From assembly GCF_002803065.1 (NCBI RefSeq), contig NZ_NNBL01000003.1, positions 124,001-188,000 of the forward strand: DNA of 64,000 nt, read 5' to 3'. Made by a program: the position numbers and the translations under genes. This document shows positions 24,625-32,313 of this stretch, piece by piece (position 1 is the first letter of the stretch; each line of letters starts with the position of its first letter). Source of the DNA: Streptomyces sp. CB01635. Its GTDB lineage: Bacteria > Actinomycetota > Actinomycetes > Streptomycetales > Streptomycetaceae. The notes beneath the pieces are model-generated. The model worked only from the letters and a program-made list of their open reading frames with translations. It did no database searches and was not told where the DNA came from.

Positions 24625-25548
24625 ATGTTCACTCTGGTACGGAGCAGAGCACGGACGGCCGCGCTCGCGCTCTCGGCCGTCGCGGCCCTCGCCTTCGGTA
24701 CGGCCACCGTGACCGGCGCGGCAGCGGCCCCTGCACCCGCTCCCGCGAAACAGGGGCCGACCTCGGTGGCGTACGTCGAGGTGAACAACAACAGCATGCT
24801 GAACGTCGGCAAGTACACCCTCGCCAACGGCGGAGGCAACGTCTTCGACGTCGCCGTGATCTTCGCGGCGAACATCAACTACGACACGGGCACGAAGGCG
24901 GCGTACCTGTACTTCAACGACAACGTGCAGCGCGTCCTCGACAACGCCGCCACGGAGATACGGCCGTTGCAGCAGAAGGGCATCAAGGTCGTCCTCTCGG
25001 TTCTTGGCAACCACCAGGGCGCGGGCTTCGCCAACTTCCCGTCCCAGCAAGCGGCTTCGGCGTTCGCGAAGCAACTGTCGGACACCGTGACCAAGTACGG
25101 CCTCGACGGCATCGACTTCGACGACGAGTACGCCGAGTACGGCAACAACGGCACCGGCCAGCCCAACGACAGCTCGTTCGTGAACCTGGTGACGGCGCTG
25201 CGCGCGAACATGCCGGACAAGATCATCAGCCTCTACAACATCGGCCCGGCCGCGTCGCGCCTCTCCTACGGCGGCGTCGACGTCTCGTCCAAGTTCGACT
25301 ACGCCTGGAACCCGTACTACGGCAGCTGGCAGGTCCCCGGCATCGCACTGCCCAAGTCGAAGCTGTCACCGGCGGCCGTCGAGATCGGCGGGACCTCGCA
25401 GAGCACGGCCGCCGACCTCGCCCGCCGCACCGTCAGCGAGGGGTACGGCGTCTATCTGACGTACAACCTCGACGGCGCCGACCGCACCGCAGATGTCTCC
25501 GCGTTCACGAGGGAGTTGTACGGCAGTGACGCTGTCTACACGCCGTAA
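24625..25548 (+). CDS. secreted endo-beta-N-acetylglucosaminidase H (GH18)
   Basis: The 307-residue precursor closely resembles Streptomyces plicatus Endo H. It has a signal peptide from MFTLVRSRA to about residue 35, an Ala/Pro linker, then 'GPTSVAYVEVNNNSMLNVGK'. The GH18 catalytic motif is DGIDFDDEY, with the proton-donor Glu and assisting Asp intact. It cleaves the chitobiose core of high-mannose and hybrid N-glycans outside the cell. The ATG at 24625 matches the known precursor start and has GGGAG upstream; an ATG at 24607 is in frame. No cotranscribed neighbour is evident. Together with the fucosidase and sialidase in this window it suggests glycoprotein scavenging. Confidence 0.95.
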   Translation: MFTLVRSRARTAALALSAVAALAFGTATVTGAAAAPAPAPAKQGPTSVAYVEVNNNSMLNVGKYTLANGGGNVFDVAVIFAANINYDTGTKAAYLYFNDNVQRVLDNAATEIRPLQQKGIKVVLSVLGNHQGAGFANFPSQQAASAFAKQLSDTVTKYGLDGIDFDDEYAEYGNNGTGQPNDSSFVNLVTALRANMPDKIISLYNIGPAASRLSYGGVDVSSKFDYAWNPYYGSWQVPGIALPKSKLSPAAVEIGGTSQSTAADLARRTVSEGYGVYLTYNLDGADRTADVSAFTRELYGSDAVYTP

Positions 25549-25654
25549 GGCGACCGCAAGTCCTGGGGCGTGGCCCCTCGGGGCTTGCCACATCACGTAG
25601 GGCCGCGACCCGTGCAGCCGCGCCTTCGACAACGATGTCGGGGGCGCGGTGGCG

Positions 25655-25702
25655 CTGCGCTTGCCGAATACCTCATCCGAGCTGCTCAGGCCGCATGTTC
25701 GG
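25655..25702 (-). mobile_element. decayed end of an insertion sequence (same type as at 55707)
   Basis: About 48 bases match the terminal segment at 55707-55753 at most positions, including a shared CGGATGAGGT-N-TTCGGCA block on the minus strand and the GCCTGA transposase stop. The rest of the transposase is not readable here. The remaining 25549-26024 spacer holds no other recognisable gene. Confidence 0.55.
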
Positions 25703-26024
25703 ACGCGTGGGGGGCGCCACCGAGTCGCGCCTCGTGCGATACCGACGGTTCGAGCGGTCTCGACCAGCGTCGAAATCCTCCCGCCGGCATGGACGGGGTA
25801 TTCGGCAAGAGCAGGGTCGCCGTTTCGGGTTGGCTGGTCCACCTCGAAGTCGTGGCCAGCCATGCCGCTCCCGCTCTCCTCTTCAACGCCACGCACTGGT
25901 GGATCGCGGCAGGGACGTCGCGCCGAGACCGGATGTCGTTCGCGACGACCCCTACGTGCGTCCGTGACCTGGCACGACTGGGTAACGGTCGGCGGAGGGA
26001 TCTGGCCAAGGTCAGGAGCAGCGG

Positions 26025-27455
26025 GTGAAGGTGTCGCGCATGAGATGCCGTGCCGTGCTCGTGCTGGTCCTCGCCTCGTCGGTTCTGATGACCGGCTGCG
26101 GGGACGCCGACCGTACCCCGCAGGAGCGTAAGTCGGCGTCGGGCGGCGGCAGTTCACCCTCGGTCAGGGACGGCGCGGTGCCGAAGCCTGTGCCGGCGGA
26201 CGCCCGCCCGCCCGCCGCCGGAAAGGGCTCCAAGGACCCCGACGACATCAACGGGGACGGATACCGCGACCTGATGCTCTCGGTACCGGGACCGGCTCCC
26301 TCGAGCGGGCGCGTGGATCAGCGGTTCGGCGTGCTCTTCGGCTCGGCGCGCGGGCTCGACCTGACGACCCGGGCCGTGTACGGGCGCAGCGACCTGGGGC
26401 TGCCCGAACGGACGGACCCGGACGACGGGCAGGGCGACTACCTCGGTGTCGACTATGTACACACCGCGGATCTGGACGGGGACGGCTTCCCCGACTTCGT
26501 GACGACGGAGCGCGTCGCCACCGGCCGCTCTGTCACCTATGTGGCGTGGGGATCGGCGCACGGTCCGACCGGGCGGCCCGCGACGCCGCTCGTGCTGCCG
26601 CCGGGCGCCGTGGTGACGGCCGGCGATCCGCTGGCTCGGGGCGACTTCGACGGGGACGGCCACCACGACCTGGCGATCGGCGGCGGAAGCGCCGCGGGAC
26701 CCGACACGAGTCCGGGCCATGTGCGGATCCTGTTCGGGCCGTTCAGCCGCGCCGGGGCCGCGTCCCGCACCCGTACGCTCCCCGACTCCAGCGACATCGA
26801 CCTGCTCGCGGCCCCCGTCGACGCCTCCGGCGCGCACCGCGCGACCCCGCTGTATCTGCACCACGACGACGACGGCGAGCAGACCGCCGGGACGCTCTAC
26901 CTGAACGGCTGGGCCCGTGGCCGCGAGACCCACGTCGGCAACGCCGTCGAGTTCGGTGACTTCGACGGCGACGGCACCCAGGACCTGGCGGTCAGTGACA
27001 GCGGCAGCCGTAACAACGAGGTCGAACCCGGATACGAGGACGAGGCGTCGCACGCCTTCGACGGATGGTTCCTGTACCCGGGCTCGGGCGCCGCACCCGT
27101 CCGGCACGAGGAGAAGGCCCCGGGCGACACCCCGCGCCTCGCGATCGACCCCGACGGCGACGGCCGCGACGGATACGTGGCCGGTTCCGGGGCGACCCTC
27201 ACGTACGTGGACGGGGAGCGCCGCGCCCCTGTGGCGCATCGGATCCCTGCCCGGGTGGACGGCCAGAAGGTGTCGCAGTCCTCGCGGGTCGCGATGCCCG
27301 TCGCCGCGGCGGACTTCGACGGGGACGGCCGACAGGAGCTGGTCCTCAGCTGTTCCCCGGACTCGGCGAGCAGCGGGGTCACCTACTGGTGGGTGACTGA
27401 CGTCGCGACGCGACGCGACATGATGTCCTTCTCCACGCGCGACTTCGCCTCGTAG
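26025..27455 (+). CDS. FG-GAP/VCBS-repeat surface lipoprotein
   Basis: The 476-residue protein has a lipoprotein signal peptide ending at lipobox LMTGC (Cys about 25), a low-complexity Ser/Pro linker, and at least five calcium-binding-like loops of the FG-GAP type (DINGDGYRD, DLDGDGFPD, DFDGDGHHD, DFDGDGTQD, DFDGDGRQE). These resemble blades of an integrin-type seven-bladed propeller. It should be anchored on the outer face of the membrane and bind a ligand or polymer rather than catalyse. The GTG start has AGGAG seven bases upstream. It is isolated between an IS relic and a poly-C tract; function unknown. Confidence 0.85.
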   Translation: MKVSRMRCRAVLVLVLASSVLMTGCGDADRTPQERKSASGGGSSPSVRDGAVPKPVPADARPPAAGKGSKDPDDINGDGYRDLMLSVPGPAPSSGRVDQRFGVLFGSARGLDLTTRAVYGRSDLGLPERTDPDDGQGDYLGVDYVHTADLDGDGFPDFVTTERVATGRSVTYVAWGSAHGPTGRPATPLVLPPGAVVTAGDPLARGDFDGDGHHDLAIGGGSAAGPDTSPGHVRILFGPFSRAGAASRTRTLPDSSDIDLLAAPVDASGAHRATPLYLHHDDDGEQTAGTLYLNGWARGRETHVGNAVEFGDFDGDGTQDLAVSDSGSRNNEVEPGYEDEASHAFDGWFLYPGSGAAPVRHEEKAPGDTPRLAIDPDGDGRDGYVAGSGATLTYVDGERRAPVAHRIPARVDGQKVSQSSRVAMPVAAADFDGDGRQELVLSCSPDSASSGVTYWWVTDVATRRDMMSFSTRDFAS

Positions 27456-27617
27456 ATGCCGGACTCCGTACATGCCGGATCACAGCCCTGCGAGCCCGTC
27501 CAGCTCAGGGCGGGCCTGGCCCACCCCGCCCTTCTCATAAGCGCTTCGAGACCCGGGCGGCACGGCATGCTTTCGATGCCGTAGTGCGAACGGGACGCGG
27601 TCCACCGCTGGTTCTCT

Positions 27618-27629
27618 CCCCCCCCCCCC
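27618..27629. repeat. 12-base poly-C tract
   Basis: Twelve consecutive C residues occur in a 308-base intergenic spacer (27456-27763) that holds no recognisable gene. Such a run is prone to slippage and to sequencing error. No reading frame or promoter obviously depends on it. Confidence 0.85.
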
Positions 27630-27763
27630 GCGCTCTCGACAGGCCCAGCACGCTGAGAGCGTGGACGTGGCTTCGAAGAACGCCTCCGCTCGCCGGAGAC
27701 ACGCGGCCGGGACCTGTCCGAGGTCCTGGCGTCCCGGCGCTGACCCACCGTCGGCCGGGGCCG

Positions 27764-28834
27764 TCATGGGCCTCGCGAGGGGTCCGGAACCGGCAGCATC
27801 TCAAGATGGGCGATGTCCGCGGGCGGAGGCGTGGAGATGGACCACAGCGGGGGCGCGCATCCGTCAGCGACGGCGGCCGGGGCGTCGGTCAGGTTCATCC
27901 GCTTGCGGAGGCGGCCGTAGAAGTCCATCGGTGCCAGACGCACGGCCCGCAGGCGGCGAGGGGCGGCATACACGGCGATCCAGTCCCCCGGATCCAGCAC
28001 ACCTCGGAGCTGTCCGTCGATGCTGACTGCCGCCTGCCCGGACCGTTCGAGGACTCGCAGGGCGACGGGTTCGTCGGCGGCGGCGACGATGGACCGGTTG
28101 AACGCCATGTGCGGGGCCACCGGCGTGAAGACGAGGGCGTCGGCGCGGGGTGACACCACTGGGCCGCCGGCGGCGAAGCTGTAGGCGGTCGAGCCGGTCG
28201 GGGTGGCCACCAGAAGCGCGTCAGCGGAGTAGGACGCCAGCAGTCGGCCGCAGATGTAGACGCCGACCGACACTTGGCGGTCCCTGGTGAGCTTTTCCAC
28301 GACGATGTCGTTGAGCGCGGTGACGTTCAAGGGGGTACCCCACTCGCCGTCGCCCTTGAGGTCCGGGTGTACCGGGGGCGGCGGCATCATGCGCCCACGG
28401 CCGTACTCCATCCAGTCCTCCACGTCCTTGGGAACCTCCAGGCGGCGGGAGGCCCGCAGGGCGAGCAGCATGCGACTGTCGACCTTGAACCGTCCTTCGT
28501 GTACCGCGTTCAGTGCCGAACGCACGTCATCGGCCGACACGTCCGTCAGGAATCCCACGCGCCCCAGGTCGACTCCCAGAACCAGCGCGTCGTCCTCCAC
28601 GGCGAGCCGGGCACCCCGCAGGAAGGTGCCGTCTCCGCCCAGTGTGACGATGAGATCGGGATGGCCGGCTGCCTCCAGTTCCGTACGGTCGTCACGCGGC
28701 CCATCGTTGTGCCACACGTCGATGTCCGTGCACCGCACGGCGTGTTCCTCGCACCAAGCACGGACCACTCGGGCCACTTCCACGGCCTCCGCGCGCCCAC
28801 CGTGAACGACCAGGCCGACTCGGTTCACCGACAT
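27764..28834 (-). CDS. nadK: NAD(+)/NADH kinase, divergent copy with an insertion
   Basis: The 356-residue protein has the NAD kinase signatures 'LIVTLGGDGTFLRGARLAVE' (GGDG catalytic loop), 'ALNDIVVEK' and the glycine-rich 'TPTGSTAYSFAAGGPVVSP'. It phosphorylates NAD to NADP in the cytoplasm. It is longer than the roughly 300-residue housekeeping NadK because of a Pro-rich insert between domains (PKDVEDWMEYGRGRMMPPPP, about residues 137-156) and a C-terminal tail. The ATG at 28834 has a perfect GGAGG site; an ATG at 28852 is possible but less likely. No operon partner is seen. Streptomyces often has more than one NadK, and this is probably an accessory one. Confidence 0.9.
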   Translation of the reverse strand: MSVNRVGLVVHGGRAEAVEVARVVRAWCEEHAVRCTDIDVWHNDGPRDDRTELEAAGHPDLIVTLGGDGTFLRGARLAVEDDALVLGVDLGRVGFLTDVSADDVRSALNAVHEGRFKVDSRMLLALRASRRLEVPKDVEDWMEYGRGRMMPPPPVHPDLKGDGEWGTPLNVTALNDIVVEKLTRDRQVSVGVYICGRLLASYSADALLVATPTGSTAYSFAAGGPVVSPRADALVFTPVAPHMAFNRSIVAAADEPVALRVLERSGQAAVSIDGQLRGVLDPGDWIAVYAAPRRLRAVRLAPMDFYGRLRKRMNLTDAPAAVADGCAPPLWSISTPPPADIAHLEMLPVPDPSRGP

Positions 28835-28940
28835 TTTCGCCTCCAAGGTCATCGCGCGCCTCGACCGATCCGGCCGACCGCATCTCGCACGGTCCCCCGC
28901 TCGGAGTGCGAGTCACCGCCGTGCAATTTAGCGACAAACC

Positions 28941-29048
28941 ATGACAAATAATGAGCTTACGCCGAACAACGGGGTCGAAATCCCTTGCGCCGGCCTGGGC
29001 GTCTTCCAGGGCCCGCCCGAGGGCCTGGTGAGCTCGCTGCAGGTTGTA
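28941..29048 (+). pseudogene. aldo/keto reductase N-terminal fragment
   Basis: The start reads 'LTPNNGVEIPCAGLGVFQGP' followed by PEGLVSSLQ, the usual N-terminus of 2,5-didehydrogluconate reductase-type aldo/keto reductases. Similarity stops after about 36 codons and the NADPH-binding and catalytic parts are absent. The rest of 29049-29317 has no recognisable gene. It is a truncated relic. Confidence 0.65.
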
Positions 29049-29317
29049 GTGCGCCTCGCACGAGGGGGCATCCGGACGCCGGTCCCCATGCGACGGCATC
29101 AGGCACATTCATACGCCGCCGTGACCTTCCCGAGTGGCGCAACGGTGACGGCCCACAGCCCGCACCCCTTCGAGGTGGGGCGCGTCACCATTACTGTCGC
29201 CGACCGGCCGGACGTAACGTCCCCGTAACTCCCGGGACGTGTGCCGCTGTTCGGTGCCGGCCGGCCAGGGCCGGGGGTTGTCCCTCTCCCCATCCATCGC
29301 GATCACCTGGTGGCACG

Positions 29318-30823
29318 ATGCATCCTGCTTCCCCTCAATCCTCGCGGCGCCGCTTCCGACGCGGGCGGCGGTCCGCCGGCCGAGGATGGCGGCCGCGCTC
29401 CGGGTCCGCCGTCGCACTGGTGCTGTCCGTCATCGCACTCACCCTGGGGCTGCTGTCCCCGGTACCGGCGCAGGCCGCGTCCCTGCAAGAGGTGACGAGC
29501 TTCGGCTCCAACCCCGGTAGCCTGCAGATGTTCCGCTATGTCCCCGACGGACTGCCGTCCGGGCGCCCGCTGGTTGTCGCCATGCACGGCTGTACCCAGT
29601 CGGCCTCGGCGTTCGACGGCGAGACCGGCTGGACCAAGTGGGCCGATGTCTGGGGCTTCGCGCTGGTGCTGCCCCAGCAGAAGAGCGCCAACAACGCCAA
29701 CTCGTGCTTCAACTGGTTCCAGTCGTCCGACTTCTCGCGCGGCCAGGGCGAGGCCCTGTCCATCAAGCAGATGGTCGACAAGATGGCGGCCGACTACGGG
29801 ACCGACCCCTCACGTGTCTACGTCACCGGCCTGTCCGCAGGCGGGGCGATGACTGCGGTCATGGCGGCCTCCTACCCGGACGTCTTCTCCGGCGCCGCGG
29901 TGGCCGCCGGTCTCCCCTTCGACTGCGCCCGCACCGTCACCGACGGCCTGACCTGTATGAACCCCGGCACCAACCTCACCCCGCAGCAGTGGGGCGACAA
30001 GGTCCGCGCGGCCTACCCCGGCTACGGCGGCCCCTATCCGACGGTGGCGGTGTGGCAGGGTTCCCAGGACACCACTGTGGCGCCGATGAACATGACCGAG
30101 CTCGTGGAGCAGTGGGCCAACGTCCATGGCACCGACGCCACGGCCGACGTCAGCGACACCGTGCAGGGTTACCCGCACAAGGTCTACCGGGACACCTCCG
30201 GCCGCGGCGTCGTCGAGTCGTACAGCATTACGGGCATGTCGCACGGGCAGGCCGTCGACCCCGGCGCCGGGGCCACCCAGTGCGGCACGGCCAGCCAGTA
30301 CCTGCCGGACACGAACATCTGCGCCTCGTACTGGATCGGGCACTCCTGGGGCCTCGACGCCACCGACGGTGGTGGCTCCTTGCCCGCGCCGTCCGGACTC
30401 GGCGTCACCGCCACCACCGACACCTCGGCGTCCTTGTCCTGGACCGCCGTCGACGGAGCAGCTTCCTACCGGGTCTACCGCGGCGGCAGCCAGGTCGGCT
30501 CGCCTTCCTCGACCTCGTACACCGACACCGGGCTCGCCCCCGGCACGACGTACAGCTACACCGTGGCCGCCGTGGACGCCTCCGGGGCCGTAGGCGCGTC
30601 CTCCACGTCGGCGCAGGCGACCACGACCGGTGCCACCCACCAGTGCTACACGGACAACAACTACAACCAGGTCGCTGCCGGACGCGCCCACCAGAGCCTC
30701 GGCTACGTCTATGCCAACGGCTCCAACCAGAACATGGGCCTGTACAACGTCTACGCCACCCACACCCTGCAAGAAACCTCGCCCGGCACCTTCGTGATCG
30801 CCGACTCCGGCTGCCCGTCCTGA
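29318..30823 (+). CDS. secreted PHB depolymerase-family esterase with fibronectin III domain
   Basis: The 501-residue precursor has an Arg-rich signal peptide (about 1-53, ending AQAAS) and a LpqC-like alpha/beta hydrolase with 'VVAMHGCTQSASAF' (oxyanion hole), nucleophile motif 'TGLSAGGAM' and a late catalytic His in 'SITGMSHGQ'. A fibronectin type III domain (about 352-440, 'PSGLGVTATTDTSASLSW') and a C-terminal PHB-depolymerase substrate-binding module follow. It should hydrolyse polyester or acyl-ester polymers outside the cell. The twin-arginine-like RRRFRRGRR stretch may direct Tat export. A strong terminator follows 17 bases after the stop. Confidence 0.88.
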   Translation: MHPASPQSSRRRFRRGRRSAGRGWRPRSGSAVALVLSVIALTLGLLSPVPAQAASLQEVTSFGSNPGSLQMFRYVPDGLPSGRPLVVAMHGCTQSASAFDGETGWTKWADVWGFALVLPQQKSANNANSCFNWFQSSDFSRGQGEALSIKQMVDKMAADYGTDPSRVYVTGLSAGGAMTAVMAASYPDVFSGAAVAAGLPFDCARTVTDGLTCMNPGTNLTPQQWGDKVRAAYPGYGGPYPTVAVWQGSQDTTVAPMNMTELVEQWANVHGTDATADVSDTVQGYPHKVYRDTSGRGVVESYSITGMSHGQAVDPGAGATQCGTASQYLPDTNICASYWIGHSWGLDATDGGGSLPAPSGLGVTATTDTSASLSWTAVDGAASYRVYRGGSQVGSPSSTSYTDTGLAPGTTYSYTVAAVDASGAVGASSTSAQATTTGATHQCYTDNNYNQVAAGRAHQSLGYVYANGSNQNMGLYNVYATHTLQETSPGTFVIADSGCPS

Positions 30824-30839
30824 CGGACTCAACGGCGCG

Positions 30840-30874
30840 GCGGCGGCTTCACCTTCACCCGGTGAAGCCGCCGC
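30840..30874. terminator. strong intrinsic terminator hairpin
   Basis: GCGGCGGCTTCACC and GGTGAAGCCGCCGC form a perfect 14-bp stem with a seven-base loop, directly downstream of the esterase stop. It can act on both strands and overlaps the end of a possible small gene on the minus strand. Confidence 0.8.
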
Positions 30875-31124
30875 CGCACGCCATGACCTGCACCGTGACG
30901 CGGTCGAACTCCGGTGTGCACAGCAGGCAGAAGGATCCCTCCGCCCCCTGCCGGTGGCGTGTGAGGGCTTGCGGAACGGGCAGCGCGGCCGCCGTGTGTT
31001 GCACCTCGGTGGAGCATGGGTTGCCCCTGGGGGCGCCGCGCGCAGCGCTGCCGTGCGGCACATGTGCCGGCTGGGCGGGAGTGTCGGCCGGCTCCGAGTC
31101 GGCTGCTCTCAACTCCAGCGCCAC
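30855..31124 (-). CDS. hypothetical small protein (89 aa)
   Basis: This reading frame has a high G/C share at third positions, as expected for a Streptomyces gene. It ends with a Cys-containing stretch 'EGSFCLLCTPEFDRVTVQVM' before ACGGG. The proposed GTG at 31124 follows GGCGGGG at short distance; the frame stays open to an ATG at 31340. I do not recognise a family. Its last codons lie inside the terminator stem of the convergent esterase. The C-x-x-C pair could bind metal. It could also be a chance open frame. The remaining gap to 31396 holds the MHYT gene's promoter region. Confidence 0.35.
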   Translation of the reverse strand: MALELRAADSEPADTPAQPAHVPHGSAARGAPRGNPCSTEVQHTAAALPVPQALTRHRQGAEGSFCLLCTPEFDRVTVQVMACGGGFTG

Positions 31125-31396
31125 GAGCCCCGCCTTGAGTTGAACGGGTATGTCCCAGACGTCCGGAACTGAGCGTCTCGTCCAGGGTGTCTGAAGCGCT
31201 TCGATGTGCGGCGTGACAAGAGTCGCACCAATGTGGGCGAGATATGAAGAGCCGATGCGCGAAAGGCCGTTGAACCAGGGCTTTACCGTCCAGTAACCCG
31301 CCTGCAGGCGCATTTCTGGTCCCCATGGACAGAGATCCACTGCGTGCTAGCGTCCCGGTCGCCGGGGGGCCGACACAGCACAGTGAGAGGAAACCC

Positions 31397-32179
31397 GTGG
31401 GTCACATGCACCACATGGCCGGAGGCTGGGCCACGCCGGTCCTGTCGTACGCCATGGCCGTCGTCGGATCCGCGCTGGGATTGCGCTGCACGGTGCGCGC
31501 CCTGACAGCTGAGGGACGGTCCAAAAGGAACTGGCTGGTCAGCGCGTCGATCGCGATCGGTGCCGGAATCTGGACCATGCACTTCATCGCGATGCTCGGC
31601 TACGCCGTCGACGGCACCGCGATCCGCTACGACATCCCGCTCACCCTGCTCAGCCTCCTCGTCGCCATCGCTGTCGTCGGCGCCGGAGTCTTCACCGCCG
31701 GATATGGCAAGTCCCGCGTGCGCTCCATCCTGTTCGGTGGCGTCGGCACCGGACTGGGTGTGGCCGCGATGCACTACATCGGCATGGCCGCCGTAGAGCT
31801 CAACGGCACGATTTCGTACAGCCCGGCTGTCGTCTCCGCCTCCGTCGTCATCGCGATCGCTGCGGCATCCGCCGCGCTGTGGGCCGCGCTTTCCGTGCGG
31901 GGCCCGGCCGTTGCCGCCGTCGCCGCCCTCGTGATGGGGCTCGCGGTGAGCAGCATGCACTACACCGGCATGGCCGCGGTCACCGTGGACGTGCATGCGA
32001 GCAACGCACCTCTGCCGGGCGCGAGCGCTACCGCGTTCATCCTGCCGCTCGCCGTGGTCCTCGGTTCCTTCCTCTTCCTCACCTGCGCCTTCGTGGCTCT
32101 GTCCCCGACGGCGCGAGAGCGCGCCGAGGGCGAGGCCGCGGCCCGGCCGCTGCACGAGGTCGAGCTTCCGGTCGCCTGA
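31397..32179 (+). CDS. MHYT-domain integral membrane sensor
   Basis: The 260-residue protein has seven predicted membrane helices and three copies of the family motif: 'TMHFIAML', 'AMHYIGMAAVEL' and 'SMHYTGMAAVTV'. MHYT domains are proposed to coordinate copper through Met/His residues and to sense oxygen, CO or NO. Here there is no fused output domain, so the sensor must signal through another protein. The GTG at 31397 follows GAGAGG; an ATG at 31325 in frame lacks a site. It lies 134 bases upstream of the conservon operon on the same strand and may feed into it. This link is inferred from position only. Confidence 0.88.
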   Translation: MGHMHHMAGGWATPVLSYAMAVVGSALGLRCTVRALTAEGRSKRNWLVSASIAIGAGIWTMHFIAMLGYAVDGTAIRYDIPLTLLSLLVAIAVVGAGVFTAGYGKSRVRSILFGGVGTGLGVAAMHYIGMAAVELNGTISYSPAVVSASVVIAIAAASAALWAALSVRGPAVAAVAALVMGLAVSSMHYTGMAAVTVDVHASNAPLPGASATAFILPLAVVLGSFLFLTCAFVALSPTARERAEGEAAARPLHEVELPVA

Positions 32180-32313
32180 TCCGGACTCCCTGAGCCGCCT
32201 GAGTCATCTCCGTGGCGCATTTCTCGCCACGTCGCACGCGGCCACCGTTCCCCGGGCCGAACGCCACTTCGCGCGCCCTCAACACTCCTGCACCGCCAAG
32301 GAGATCCCTGGTC

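Noticed and set aside
28692-29108. Minus-strand frame with a transposase-like HYNLQRAHQAL string
   Set aside because: The plus strand over the same bases gives a much better aldo/keto reductase N-terminus; the integrase resemblance is limited to about ten residues.
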